Assembly (NCBI GenBank): GCA_017607445.1
Contig: JAEVHH010000002.1
Span: 1,178,001-1,242,000, forward strand
Direction: 5' to 3'
DNA: 64,000 nt
Source: Histoplasma ohiense
Lineage: Eukaryota > Ascomycota > Eurotiomycetes > Onygenales > Ajellomycetaceae
Part shown: piece by piece, positions 43,156 through 56,536 of the stretch
Position numbering within the stretch: the first letter of the stretch is position 1
Layout of the letters: each line of letters begins with the position of its first letter
Notes under the pieces: generated by a model
Databases searched by the model: none
The model's input: only the letters and a program-made list of their open reading frames with translations
What the model was told of the DNA's origin: nothing
Program-made: the position numbers and the translations under genes

Positions 43156-45310
43156 ATATGAAAGGGCGTATTTCAAGGATGAAAGAGGAATGATGTATAA
43201 TTTCTCGACCTATGTCAGCTCGTCTGATTGGCATTTTCGGTCTCAGGGAGCCTGATAGGGAGACGGAGTTGGAGGGTCACAACACGCCATACAAACCATA
43301 CACATCAGAACAAACGTAATTAAGCACCCATTGAGAAATGGGAAGGACAGAAAACAGACAGAGACAAGAACAATTGAGGGGGGACGGTGTCACACGTACG
43401 TCTTGGCTGATTGGGACGGAGAAATCCCATGGCTGCTGCTCCTTTCCATTGACGCTGCTTGGCGATGGCAGAGCATCTACAGAATGCGTTGCAACAGCCT
43501 CTGCCATGCCAGCAAACCCTATTCTATTTCTATTGTGCAACAAATCCGTTCTGGAACGAGCCAGAAAGATCTACTTCTTATCTTTATGGTTCCCTTTTGT
43601 TCTTCTCTCCTCGTCTTCTGCCTTTGATAGGTTGTTATCGGTCAATCCACTCCGGCCTGTAGAGCATACTAGATCCCATTTAAGCTGGACTCTGTGGTGG
43701 GTTGGGCCAGACAAATCAAAAGGACCAGAATCGTAACACGAAACAAAAACCTATGGAGGCACGAAACGAGGTGGGGTTATGATATTGAATTAACGACGAT
43801 GTGCTGGTGCACTCGGAATTCCACAAAAACGGTCGAGAAAAGGAGTGCGGAGGATATGAAGGTCGGAGAGAGCAGTTCTGTCGTTGTGAGGCGCGAGGGA
43901 GTCTTCAGCATAAGACACGAAGACGACTGTAACGGCGTCGAGTCAACACGAATCAGGAAATCGATCAGCGATTAAAGGAAAGAAAGAGAGAAAAAAGATC
44001 GGCTCATATGTCCCCGCGTAGGGGAATTAATTAAATGAAGCACCTACTGAGCTGCTCAGCCCAGTGAGAGTTGGGGGAATGAAGGGAAAAGGAAGATGTG
44101 AGCAGTAAGAATGAGAAAGGTTGATGTTTTCCCCCTAGGGTGGCAGAACTACAGGGATACAAAACTCCAGGCTAAAAGAGGAGAAGGTGAGAAACAAGCA
44201 CTGCCAGGCACAAAGGAGTGACATGCGCAGAAGACTGTACAAAGCAGGCGGAGAAGAAGAAAGAAGAGGCAGAAGGAGAGAGCGAGACAGAGCCTGGAAA
44301 ACACAGACAATAGCCTGGGCTGGACAGTCGAAGTCAAGTTGGAGACAGCAAGGTTGTTGGTTGGGGGCGTGCTCGCGAATCACCAACGCTTAGGAGAAAG
44401 GAAGGGTCCCGATGCGGCTGGCTAGCGTGAACCTCGAAGCTGTGCTGAACTGTGAACTTCCACCCAAAACAAACCACTTGGTTACTCCACAGCTACAGCT
44501 TGCATCTTTCCGTAGTCCTTTCAAGATATGTACTGAGCATATCCTGTGGCTCCCCTGTACGCATTGCTGCGTCTGAGGATTGTTTTGCCGCTTCGGTTCC
44601 CCCATAGTGGGCCTGGCAAAAGGCCATCCCAGGATCGTCAGGGGCTAATGTGATTGGCTCTGTCGTTGGAAACCTCAATCTCCTTCACTGCCCAGTGTCC
44701 ACTGGATGTTCCTATTCCTACAATCTACTCGCAAAAAAAGGGGAAGTCGAGAATTCGAAGGGATACCATCCTTTTTAATTTCTTTTTTCGCCATCTTTGC
44801 GGAGTCATGAAACAAGCAGAAAGCGGGTCCGCCTTTGAATTAATGGGAATGGTTCCAGTGGACAGAGGTCTGGAAAACTTAATGAGGTTTTCAATTGGGT
44901 TTATATTTTCTCTCTGCCCATTTTTTACTCACTTCTATTCATTTCTTCTCTCATGATTCGAATAAAAACCGTTTTGATTGTTCTGAATAGCTTCTAGTGT
45001 CATGTTTCGTCCATTAACTACATGTGTTCCTTCAATATAAATGATTGGCAGCTGGATCCGGAACAACCTCACCAACAAGCTCAAGGAAAACAAAAGCAAA
45101 TTGATCTATATATGCGCCATTCATTGACGCAGAAGTTTTAATATCGCTGTTGCGATTATCGGAACAAAATTGGGATGAAACAAAACTGATACATTGATTA
45201 AATTCAACATGACAGACGATGCGAGGTTTGATGTGAGCTATAAAATACAGAATGCCAACAATGTGCTGTGCAGAAGAAAAAGGAAATCTCTCACCATGCC
45301 ATCTCATCTA
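43156..45310. other. Intergenic region upstream of CaaX gene
   Basis: 2.2 kb between two minus-strand genes. It should contain the promoter and leader of the CaaX protein gene and the 3' UTR of the BAG gene. A CCAATC motif in reverse lies at about 43228-43233. Short frames on both strands (43331-43736, 44135-44393) show no motifs. Confidence 0.45.
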
Positions 45311-45390
45311 TTATTTTACCTAGATGCAAAACCATATGAGGGGGAAAAAGAAGTTAACGGAATTACCTCACCCCCAACCACACCACCACC

Positions 45391-45421
<31 letters not shown>

Positions 45422-46913
45422 GATGAAGGAGAGAATCCTCTACCCCCCGCCGATGCGCCTCATCAAGCAATTTCAACAAATTCTGCACCGTGACTATAAG
45501 CGTCCTCCTCTGCTGTCTCGCCTCCTCATTGCCATCAACCTCAATCCCATCAACCTTCAATATAACCTGCATCATCGTCGTCTCACTGAGCTTGCGGTGC
45601 TCGATATCCCGCGTCTTCTGGTCCCCCGGTGGATGCTGGATGAATTCGCGAAGTAAATGCTCGAGGGAATCGTGGAAATAACTGCTGAGGAGGCTGAGTT
45701 TCTCTTGCGGTGTACCGACAAAGTTGAGGTTTGGGGACGGTTTGGGGACGCGGGAGGGGCGGGGAGATGCAGACGCACTGGTGGAGGAGGTGGGACGGTA
45801 GTCAGTGGAGGCTGCAACTGAAGGCGGCGCGGACAGGTTGGGTGAATTGCTAGTGTAGGAGGATGGTGGGGATTGTTGTTGTTGGGGTGCTCGTTGTGGA
45901 TGCTGTTGGTGATGCCGCTCTATAGGTATCGCAAATGGCTTAGATGTGCTTTGTGCAGATGCTTGCGTGTCGTTGGAGGCGTTCTTATTTTTATCATCGT
46001 TATTATTCTTACGCTTCTTCTGACGTCGCTTTTTGCGGCCACCACCGCCACTGGAGCCGTTGGCGCGAGGGGGAGATGAGGACTGCTCCGCAGCTTCAGA
46101 GGTTTCATAATATGCAGGCGTAACCAAACTCTCCTCACTCGACGTTTCTGGGAGGATGTTCGATACCACGCACATGGTTGCGGAATTCTGCTTCAGCCCG
46201 ACATCCCTGGCCCTGGCGGAGTCATCTCTCAACACCGTGCCCTTATAGAGAAGTTTTATTTGCCTTGTGTCCGCAACGTCCAGCGCATTGGCAGCGGCCA
46301 ATTTCACGCTCCCAACCGTTGTCAGTCCATCGCCGATGGAATAGGCGGGGAAGTTGAGACGGTACGTCTTCCCTCTATATTTTAGAATGATAACATCTGG
46401 CTCAGACTCATCATCGGCGACTGTGAGGGGATGCCGGCCGCTCTGCGGGTCAGTGGAGGAGTAGCCTAGGTTATGTCGCCCGCTGGTGTAGTCGGCGTCA
46501 TCGACTGTTACGTAGCTGTAGTCTTCATTGGTAACGGTTGGTGGGGAAGTGTTCCGATATGGAGATGAGCGCTCTCTCCATGGATTCCAGGTCATTGCAA
46601 CAATAACCGCAAGAAGCAAGGCTGCTAGAACGGTGACTGCGAGGCGTGGGGTTGATGAGGTAAGAAGTGGTAGGGACTCAAAGGGCTTCGCAAGGCTATC
46701 TAGCCACAGGAAGGGTGACGATGTTAGGTCGGCTTTGGCAAGTTTGATCGCAAAGCGTGAGAGGACAGAACGCAGGGAGTTAGGCAGATGAGGTGCCAAA
46801 GACTCCAGATAAGAAGCGGACGTCGCGCTGATGGAGGAAAAATGAGAGGAAACGAAAATCATGGACCGATTGTGCCAAATGGAGGATAAGTAGGCGGAGC
46901 TTTGGTGGTGCAT
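45311..46913 (-). CDS. Membrane-anchored UBL-BAG domain cochaperone
   Basis: Start ATG 46913. One membrane segment (LAVTVLAALLLAVIVAMTW) lies at 91-109, then a ubiquitin-like domain at about 174-252 (VIILKYRGKTYRLNF ... IKLLYKGTVLRDD), a polybasic patch GRKKRRQKKRKNN, a low-complexity linker and a BAG domain near 400-490 (EKLSLLSSYFHDSLEHLLREF ... LLKLLDEAHRR). BAG proteins bind the Hsp70 ATPase domain and speed ADP release; the UBL couples them to the proteasome. Fission yeast Bag102 has a similar membrane-anchored plan. Read straight through, the frame enters a 27-base T run as poly-Phe and stops at 45363. A phase-0 intron 45443-45320 (donor GTAGAG, TTAAC branch, acceptor TCTAG) would instead give 492 aa ending HRRGVK. 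I prefer the spliced form. Confidence 0.75.
45391..45417. repeat. Homopolymer A27/T27 at BAG gene 3' end
   Basis: Run of 27 A on the plus strand. In the spliced model of the BAG gene it lies inside the last intron; in the unspliced frame it would encode a Phe run. Confidence 0.85.
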
Positions 46914-47155
46914 CGCAGAGTTGGCATCGGCGGCCTCAGGTATTTTTTTTTTTTTTTTTTTTTTTTTTCCCTCAAAGCATTGACTTCAGGCAGCGGCCAT
47001 GGGATGGCAAATGATGGCAGCCCAGTTGTTATTATTTGCTTGGTTCTGGGCGCAGTAGGGGCTGGGTCCCTTCAGGGGCCCACCGCCCAAAAGCCAAGTT
47101 CCAGAGCAATGTGTCAAAACCAGCAAACAAATGGAAGAACAATAATTTAACAAGG

Positions 47156-47187
<32 letters not shown>

Positions 47188-47567
47188 GTTGATTAATTAT
47201 ACTTTGATAGAAAGGGTTATTTCTCCTGAGTTCCACAGAAAAATTGAACCAACCAGTCCATAGCGGTCAATGACAATTCGCAAAAATGAGCTTGTCCACA
47301 ATTTCATCTCGAATAACACCATCCCCACCACCAACCATTAGGATTACGATGTAAAGTGAATTGCACAGAAACACTTGAAAGGAAGTAGAGTACATATATT
47401 CCATTCTACAACGTCAGATCAATTTGACAGATGACACAAAATTTCGAGAACGTTATTAGCCCACAAATATCTAATCGAGCGGCAGGCATCCATGACTCCT
47501 CCCTAGAATCACGGAAGCTACCTATCTATGCAAAGTATTGATCTCCAGGATCTCTCGATTTCACGCT
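46914..47567. other. Intergenic region BAG-LMBR1 with T26 and A30
   Basis: 654 bp between two minus-strand genes, holding the BAG promoter and the LMBR1 3' UTR. T26 lies at about 46943-46968 and A30 at 47156-47185. No gene was seen. Confidence 0.55.
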
Positions 47568-49750
47568 TCATATCTGCACCTGCCTTTCCGCAGGTCTCCC
47601 ACCAAACCACCTCCCAAGATTTGTCGTACCATCTCCTACATCAGATCCTTGACCTCCGAGCCATCTAGGCCGCTGGATTCCGACATTGTCCGCGCGCAGC
47701 CACTGTGGCGTGCTCGCCGTTTCGAAAGTGTTTCGGACGCGGTGCGCGAATGACTGGAAGAAATTCTCCTCTTCATCTTCCTCTGGTGCGGCTGCGACCG
47801 CTTGTATACGAGTCGAAACCGTAGCCCTGGCGGTTGGTCCCTGAGGCTGGTTCCTCGGTAGATCTGCGGGCGGTACCCATATCGTAGGACCGTTAGAAGG
47901 TGTAGACGCTGTTCGTCTATGTACTGGCGCCGCCCGCTGTGATGAAAGTCCCAGAGCGCCCGATCCAGTTAGCTCGCTTTCGATCAGTTCCCTGCCTTCC
48001 CGCCAGCCCCCAGTTCCAAATCCGCTAGAATTGAGTGCCACATCCTCATCGTCTTCGAGGAGACCGAAATCGAACCAGCTCTTAACTCGTCCGTATAGAT
48101 TGAATAACGTCGCGCAAACGGGTATCAATATTAATATAGGAAAAATGTAGTCAAATCCCTTTCCTAGCGGGGTTAGGTTGATCAGACGTCCAAGGAAGTT
48201 GTAAAACGTCGTTTTCTTCTGGACGTCCTGGGGAAGGAATGTAAGAAAGTTGTAAGAAAGCGGAACCGTAAGTTTGGCGATTTGGCCTGCATACCAACAA
48301 GCACTTTCACTATAAGTGTTGCGAGGGACCAGAGCCCGGTTGCCCCAAACCTTGACATCCGTTACACCCACGAATGCTGCCGAGCACATGTAGAAAATCC
48401 ATGCTGCAGATGCTACCTGACCCAAGAACCCAATTGGCTCGGATTGAGTGGGATTGTGGACAACTGAAAGTGTGACAATAGAAGCTCTAGGGGCAAAAGA
48501 CTTGATAATTTCGGACCAAACAACGCAAGCTGACGCTAACGAAAAGAAGCTCGCGAGAATTAGCCTCGCCGCCGGTAGAATATGAACATAGATGTAGTAA
48601 CGCAGGGTGGGGGTGATATAAGGAATTGATCTATTCGAAGAGGACTGGAATGAAGGATGAGAGAATTCGAGACGTTTGGAGGCGGATGAATCAATAATCG
48701 CCTGGGTATCAGCAGCTTCTCTAACAAGCTTCTCCCATGCATTGGCGAAACGCGCATTTTGATGGCGCGCTCGAGCCAGGCGTCTGGTGATATCTGCGAG
48801 GTATCGTGCGGTAATTGTGGGCGGCACACTTGATCGTGACTCATTGGCGCCAGCAGAGGCCCGAAGCCTTGATTCGGGAATACTAGTCATATCAACCAGT
48901 TCGTCAATCCATTCCTGTAAATCGTAGGGGGCACCTGTTTTGTTTTTGCGTAACTGGGATACTTGAAACTCAAGATCCTCAAGATCAGCCATGGAATCTG
49001 TCAGGCGATCGTGTATTCGAGGGGCTCGGGCTTGGATCCTCCTAAGTTTGTTCCCCGGGTTTGCATTTCTTATGAGAGTACGAGGGATAACCACTAAGCC
49101 ATGTCCCATCAGGTATATTGCGAGTGCCAGCCCCCAGAAATAAGCCAGAGCCATGACAAGGGCTTTTATAGATGTAAAATCGAAACCATTTTGTATAGAT
49201 ATGTAGACAAGTCCTGCGATACCAGATCCAAGAACAATCAATTGATACCGCCCATTCGAACGCAGCGAGTATAAAATACGGTCCTTAGGAGTTCGATATC
49301 CGGAATCAACGTATTCGCCAAGTAGAGGTAGAATGACCCTAAATACAGAGGGTTAGGATCTGGCAGCGGTCGAACAAAATGGATGTTTGGTCGAAGGGAA
49401 AGGAAGGGAGCAGACAAGATGAGATCGACTACTAACCAGGTCATAACGAATGTCAACCAATAAGCAATCCTCCACGAAACAAGCATTACGCGAGGGGGAA
49501 GCCAAATCCCCGAACTCGGTTCGTCTCCTCTCGTGCTCGATGTAAGGTCTATAGGAACAAGGAAAACCACGCTTGCGGGAAGGGCAAGAGCTAAAAAGAC
49601 GGGGAAAGAGAGGAAGGCCGGGGTTGACCGCAACGGCAAATAGAGTCTGAGAAGAAGAAGAACTAAAATCGATATGACAAGAAGAGCAAGACCCACGAAT
49701 ATGCCTGAACCCACAGGGGCGGAACTAGATGTAGCAACGGACGGAGACAT
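47568..49750 (-). CDS. LMBR1-domain multi-pass membrane protein
   Basis: Predicted 694 aa from exons 49750-49437 and 49338-47568, phase 2, intron donor GTTAGT, branch CCTAAC, acceptor TTTAG. It opens with several hydrophobic helices (GIFVGLALLVISILVLLLL, PVFLALALPASVVFLV). The junction gives the family block VILPLLGEYVDSGYRTPKDR. Later blocks also fit LMBR1/LIMR family: ALVMALAYFWGLALAIYLMG, a coiled stretch DLEDLEFQVSQLRKNK, YYIYVHILPAARLILASFFS and GQIAKLTVPLSYNFLTFLPQ. About nine membrane segments are expected and the tail is cytosolic and disordered. Relatives include LMBD1/LMBD2, linked to cobalamin export and receptor trafficking; the fungal role is not settled. It diverges from MED15. 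Confidence 0.83.
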
Positions 49751-51136
49751 GGCTAGCAGGGTCGGGCACACCGATGGCTTTCGGTGTAGAAGAGCTAGGT
49801 CAAGTCCTCTACCGACGAATCATGGTAAGCTAGTCTCATCGAACTGGCGCCTCGTTCTCTCGAGAGAAAAGTGTATAGGATGCTTTGAAGAGCCTGTGCT
49901 ATTGAGGTGGAAGACAGGAGTTAAGTTGGAGAAGAGAGGTCGGTTGTTGGTTGGTGCCTCTGGTGTGATATGGTATGGGGTGCATGAGTGACGCAGGTAT
50001 CGCGGCTCGGTCATGAGGCGGCTAATTTTAGTCAACCCCTAGTTAGTCAACCAACCGACTATGATTGGATCCCGGAGCCAGGGCGGTTTAGATAACCAGC
50101 AGGGGTCAGCGTCCGCAAAGCATAGACCTGATTGGACATGATTTGTTACCGCTAGTAATTTTCGTCACCAAGCCTCGTTTCCTGGTTTACACGCAGAAGC
50201 TGGGAACAAAGACCGTGTTGAATGTGCTTATCTTTATCCATTCATTTCCTTTAGTCACTACGGAGTATTTTGAGTTGGCTTCTGCTCCCATTGCAATTTT
50301 TTTACTGGTTTATAATACCACCTAATAGTTACCGAATAACACCCTGAGGTGGTGCGTGACAGCGGGGAACCAAGCCTGTAAAAAAGGGTTCTTGCGTCTA
50401 GGTAGTCAAACCAACTAACCTTCAATAAACTTCCCAAGCTCATCTTCATCGATCAGGTTTCTGAGCAGACGTCGGTCGACTCCGATCCCTCTTAGGCTCT
50501 GTTGGGCCCTCGTCGTTCTTCTTGTCCTTCCTCTCGCCCAAACGACTTTTCTATCTCGTCTTGTTCTTGTGCTTGATGTGGCCCAGATCATAAGCCGGCA
50601 GCGTTGTTGTGTACCTAGAAGGAATTCCAAGTTTGCCGGTCACATCGTTGGCTACGGCGGGCTAACGCACTGGGTAACAACAACCTTGGCCCTTGCTCAG
50701 CCTGTCTGGATCTCTCTCGTTGCCTCGCTCCTCGCCCATACCCGCCTGCACTCCTCCCAACCCCAGAATCTCAAAAGCAAAGCACCCAGATTAATCCTTA
50801 TCCTCTCTCGATAACTTGCCATAGCCTACGCTCGTCTCTGCCTCACATCTCATAACCTATCTCCCTGCCAGACACCGTACATCTGCTCTGCTTGTCAGAT
50901 CATAGCCATCGTCGAACTTCTATCTGTATTTTGTTCCGCTCCGTCCCATCAGTACATGAACATCATTCGATCTCAAATTTGGCGGCTACGCCGACACCCA
51001 CTATACGAGGAAGTTGAACACCTTCAAAGACCCTTCACTATCAGGAGTGTTTATCGTGATATCGGTTGATGCTTAGACCGAAATCGCGCCGTCGGGAAGC
51101 CTTTTGAAGGTGGCTTTGAAGGCTTCCATTCCCAAT
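49751..51136. promoter_or_regulatory. Divergent region LMBR1 / MED15
   Basis: 1.4 kb between start codons. Two reversed CCAAT motifs (GATTGG) lie near 50064 and 50132. The stretch 50400-51100 is pyrimidine-rich on the plus strand and probably contains a long MED15 leader. No gene was supported. Confidence 0.4.
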
Positions 51137-54100
51137 ATGAATCCAGTCAACTTTGCCAACCATGGAGGCCCGATGCCGATGGGAGATAAACCGCCATTTC
51201 CTCACATCCAGAACCAACCGAAAAATGAACCTACACATCAGATGCTACTGAAACATATATTTGCGGCCCTTCAGTCACAGGGCCCATTTCAAGGCTGGCA
51301 ACGAGATGTGCCGATTCGAGACCGAGGCTCCAAGATCTTTCAAATGTAAGATATCATTGGCTACCTCCAGTCCGTTGGGTTGCTTGCTGGTTGTTCTTGT
51401 TAATGTGCTTCCTCTGAGAATTGCCCTTCGAATGGTGTCCTGTCATGTTAAGAGCCTTCCCAGCCAAAAATTTACAAACGCTAACCAGCAGTTTTCTTTT
51501 TGACTTACAAGCATATCCTCACTGCGCCTGGTTGAAAATAACCTTCAAAAGATATTAACTGCCGCCGTGAACTACGAAGAAAAAGCTTTCAAACAATCAA
51601 GTGACAGGGTATGCTATTTCTCGTTCCATGACCGTTCGAGCTAAGTTACTGACTTGTTTTAGGCTGAGTATGAAAGAGAATGCACCAACAAGTTGGGGCA
51701 GATAAGAGATAGTAGACAGCAACGAGCGGCGAACATGATGCAAAGTGGCATGACGATGTCACACGGTGGTCCTCATCCCGGCATAGCTACTCCTGCACAA
51801 AATAATGCCCAGCCAAATGTGTTTCCTGGTCAAATTCAACAACAGATGCAAGGTTCTCCGATGCAGATTCAACCACAACCCCAACAACCAGGAATGAGAA
51901 TGGGCCTCCCGAATCAACAAGCGCAGATGCATCACCCTGGCTTCCCCCAAAACGGACAACGAGTGAATCCTGGCGCTTCTCGCGATGAAATGGGCGGGCT
52001 CCAACCTCACGAATTAGAACACGTCCGCCAGAGAGCGGATCAGATGATGCAACAAGCTCCACCAGCTGTGATACAGAAGCTTAGATCAGGCTTTCAAAGT
52101 ATGAACCCCGAGCAACAACAGCGGGTGGCTCGGACAGGAGTAGATCCGGTTCTATACTTTTTCCGTCTACAAGCCGCAAAGGAACTCAAAAAGAAGACAA
52201 ATTCTCGAGAAATGATACTGCCTCAGAACCAGGTTCCCGACAATGGCAATAATGCGATCGCCAATCAGTCGATGAACCCGCACCAGAGACAAATACCTCA
52301 GTCACTTATGGGCCTCCAAGGCAATTCTACGATTCCTGTGAGCGGACATCAAAACCTTGACAATGCATACGTAGGAAGTATTGATCAGATACAAGGACAG
52401 CAGGCAGATGGGGTCCGCTCACAAGATGCAGGTCAACTTGTTGTTCCAGCCAGCGTTCCCCAGATGGGGGTCCAACCACATTTTAATAATTCGCAGCTTG
52501 GTATGTTTCCAGACGGGCAGCAAAATACTAATAGAGGAAATATCACACCTATGATTCTCGCGCAGCAACATCAACAACGGCAGAACATGCATAATTCCCA
52601 ACAAGATACCGGTCCACATGCTGCACATTTCCAGGCTCAGGTGCAGGCTCAAGCTCAAGCACAGGCCCAGGCCCAGGCACAAGCTCAGGCGCAAGCTCAG
52701 GCGCAAGCTCAGGCGCAAGCTCAGGCGCAAGCTCAGGCGCAAGCTCAGGCACAAGCTCAGGCGCAAGCTCAGGCGCAAGCTCAGGCGCAAGCTCAGGCGC
52801 AAGCTCAGGCACAAGCTCAGGCGCAAGCTCAAGCCCAGGCTCGTATACAAGCTGCGGCTAAGGCACAAATGGCAATGTCATCGCAAGCGAATCCTCAAAT
52901 TCCACAATCTTTACCACAACAGAGCCCTTCAATGTCAGCAATCAATCGACCTGGAAGCATCGGCCAGATACCCCAGCCTCAAGGTGGTTCCCAGGGCCGA
53001 CCTCCACCAAGGCCTCCTGGTATGGGTCAAGACCACCCGGTGGTTCCAAACCCTCAACATGCTATTCCACCAGGGCTGCCTCCCAGCCTTCGAAATCAAC
53101 TAGCACAAATGTCGCCAGAACAAGCAGCTCACTTTATGCAAAGCTATCAGCGTCGCATGTTTGCCAGTAACCAAGCAATGGCTCGCCCAGGACAACAACC
53201 TAGCGTTCCTGTTCCACAGACCTCACAAGAAGTTAATCAGCAACCCACTCGCAATGGACAACTAGCCAACGAGGCAGTAATGCGAAATGCAATGACAATG
53301 TCACCTCAAACATACGGGCTGGGTGTGCCACTGCCCCAGAATCAAAATATTTCCCGCCAAGCATTGCAGCAACAGCAGCTGCAACTGCAACATCGACAAC
53401 AGGAAATCAAAATGCAGTTCGCTCGACAACAACAAGCGAATGTAGAACTGACAGAAGATCAAGTCAAAGAGATGGATCGTGTTCCATTTCACCCACTCCT
53501 TATCAGTACGAATATCAATATCACCCAGCCCCTGCCAAAAGGTGTTACGACTTGGGGACAACTCAAACTGTGGGTAGCGCAAAACCCTCATGCCCTTGGC
53601 GATGCCTCTCTGCCCAAACTCCAAGCGCTACAAAGATACCACTTTGTGCAGCTGAATTTGCATAGAGAGGGAACTCGAAAAACAGATCAAGAGTTCCAGT
53701 CGTCTGGGGGTGTCCTTCCACAGTCCCAACCCTTCAACCTTCAGCAAGGGTTCCAACCTGGACAGCAACAACTTCAGCGTCCTCCAAACCTGCCTATGCT
53801 GCGCCCCATTACTGCGAACGAAGTTCAGGTTGCTCGACAAAGGCTAGGTCCTCAAGCTCAAAATTACACCGACGAACAAATTAAAGCATTTTTGGAAAAA
53901 AACAGGCAGAGGCATCATATGGGACCCCGTAATGCAGTAGTGCCACCCAGCACATACGCTGCTCAGGCCATGAATCAAAACCAGGCGCTTCAGCCGCCCG
54001 TTCAACCCCAATCCCAGCCTCAACCTCAACAAATTTCCGTTCCTATGGCACAACCTCCCACAAGCCAACCAACCAAAACGCAAATCTCGCCTCCCATCGG

Positions 54101-56165
54101 CAAGCCTTCGGCTTCCACCAGCACAAGGACTCCACGTGTTCAGCCTTCTAAACAATCGTCCAAATCACTTAAACGGCCCAGTGCTGATGATGTGGCTGAG
54201 GTTCAAAACCCAATCGTGCAACAGCAACAAAAGCCTAATATTCCCATGGCCCAAGCTCCTATGGCTCAGCCTACCAGTAAGCCAGCGGTTGCCGTCACCC
54301 AGCAACAAAAGACCCAGTTGGAAGGCCATATACGCCGGCAACAGTCTCAATCGAGGCAACCCATTACGAAAGCAGTTGCTGATGAGATTTTCAACCGCCT
54401 TCCTGAGCCTATTATCCAATTATATTCGGAATGTGTCAAGCAGGATCGCAACAATTCCGCAGTCACATTATCAAACGAGCACAAACTGGTCATGTCGAAA
54501 GTGCTTACGGACTGTACTGATATGCTTGGGCGAATGGAGGCGTTGGTCAACTGGGTCTCCAAATTACCGAACCAAGAGAAAACGCTTCATGTGCTATTGC
54601 AAATGGTAAGTTACAAGCTATGTACGATCAAATATTTGGCTAGTTGTGGCAACCCGCTAACTCCACGATTTTAAAACTAAAACTAGAGAGTTGCATTGAT
54701 GAAACAATTTAAAGGTCCGGATTGGCAACTAGTTGACCAGTTTACAATTTCGCAGCAGCAACTCGTGTCCGCCATCGCATATATAAAAAAATGGTTCGCA
54801 GCGATGATCAGTCACCTCCCGAAGCCGAATCAAGCGTCAGCAGCGGCAAGAAATGCTGCGCAGCCTCACGCTTCACAGCCTCCACCAAATGCTCAACCAC
54901 AACCTGCCATTCCCCCTCTGAATGCGAGTAATCTCCAACAACTTGAACGTCAGCAAGAGGAAGCCCTCCAACGTGCAAGACGAGTCCATAATCATGCAGC
55001 CCCTCCTGCTCCGACGACTTTACAACCACCTTTCCCCCTAGGAGCCCCATCTCCACAAGGTGTTCCACATGCCTACGGACCACCCGGCTTGACGAAGGAT
55101 AAATTGGTGATTCCACCCGCAAAAAGGCGGAAACAAAATCCAGCGGCTAAAACGTCTGCTACTTCGACTCCTGCAGCACCCGCATCCACACCGCAGGGTC
55201 AAAAGCAGACTCCTGCAGCAGAGACTAATAAACCAACACCACCCGTTTCGAACTCCTTCCGATGTCCTGTATCTGAATGCGAACATCATATTAGAGGCTT
55301 TGCCACTCAAGTCGCCCTTGATACCCATATCAATGAGCTCCACAAAGTTGAGGAACCCGTTGAAAATGCACTTGAATTTGTGCTTGAGAGTTATCGTACA
55401 GCCTTAGCTATCGATAAACAAGAAAAGAAAACGCAAGAGGCATCAGAAGATGAATCCAAGCGTAAAAACGCGCCTGAGCCTGAATTGCAGCGCCCGTCAC
55501 AGCCAAGCAAGCCAAGCTCAACCCCCAAGCTTAACAGTGAACATATGACACCTGGAACAACCCCCGCTGGTCGCTCAGTAAGCCAGGCTGGGATGAAGCC
55601 TTCTCCAAGTTCGAACAATGCAAAACTATCACAAGGACCCGCTGCAACCGGCAATGGAACAGCTGGGTCGAATGCTAAAGAGCAGCAGAGCAAAGAAAGC
55701 AAGAAGGACAATGGTAAAAACGGCGAGCAAGAATCGTCGCCTGAGGATATGGTATTCGTCAAGGACCCGTGGGCTGAGAGTGCAATCTCGATCGAGACAA
55801 TCCGCTCTGGTTTTACTGATTGGGGGCCATTCCCTGGGCTTGAGTCTGATCCTCTTGAAGAAGTATTGATCTCAGATGTCTTCACGAACATTCGAGAGAA
55901 AGATACACCACAGTCTACAGATACCAGCGCGAATACGCACACGCCCAAGGATACTGATAGCTCCAGGGACGATGAGGTTGATGTGAACATGAGCGGATCG
56001 AACGATGATAGCTGGATCCCGTCGGACTGGGTCAATCTCCCCGGCCAGCTTGAAGGGGGTTTGCTAATGAACGAGCCCTGGGAGGAGGTCAACTGGGATG
56101 CCCTGGAAGAGAATGAATATGATCTGAACGGGAACAATCTTGAACAGGTTGTATATTCGATCTAG
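51137..56165 (+). CDS. MED15: Mediator subunit Med15 (Gal11-type)
   Basis: Predicted 1575 aa from exons 51137-51345, 51512-51608, 51663-54605 and 54687-56165; phases close. The N-terminus holds a KIX-like domain (about 35-95: GWQRDVPIRDRGSKIFQ, SSLRLVENNLQKILTAAVNYE), the activator-binding surface of Med15. The centre is Gln/Pro-rich, with a long Ala-Gln repeat at about 427-498. A conserved-looking block TTWGQLKLWVAQNPHALGD follows, then VADEIFNRLPEPIIQLYSE. A C2H2-like finger (CPVSECEHHIRGFATQVALD) lies near 1276. The acidic C-terminus contains DPWAESAISIETI and WIPSDWVNLPGQLE. Med15 sits in the Mediator tail and links transcription activators to RNA polymerase II. The start is the first ATG; the open frame above it begins at TTG. 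Confidence 0.82.
52630..52850. repeat. 12-bp minisatellite coding Ala-Gln repeat
   Basis: Tandem units of GCTCAGGCGCAA and close variants (GCACAA, GCCCAG) inside MED15 exon 3, giving (Ala-Gln)n. Homogeneity is highest at about 52680-52830. The array is also open in several other frames on both strands, which are shadows of the repeat. Confidence 0.9.
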
Positions 56166-56499
56166 TTTTGTTTCACTGATTGAAGCTTTTTTCACTTGTT
56201 AAAAAACTCTATTTCTCAGTTCCTTAATATGTCTTTTTGATGCTTATAACGGACAGGATTTCACACAAACAATGAGCCATCCGTCGGGATGGCCAGTTTT
56301 GCATGGCGGTTGGAGAATTCTGGTGTCTTTTTTTTTTTTTTCGTGCCATTCGCGTCTTGGATTTATGGTTAGATTTTTATATATTTGGCTTCATATGGCC
56401 GTTGGAGCCCCATTTCATTTTCATTCTCATTTTTTTTTATTTAAATTCGTCCTCTCGTATCTTATCCAGGCCTTTGCCATGATACTTCTCTTCTCTTCT

Positions 56500-56536
<37 letters not shown>

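Noticed and set aside
52419..53103. Long frames in the other phases of the Ala-Gln array
   Set aside because: They exist only because a 12-bp repeat without stops is open in many phases. They have no start context or flanking conserved sequence.
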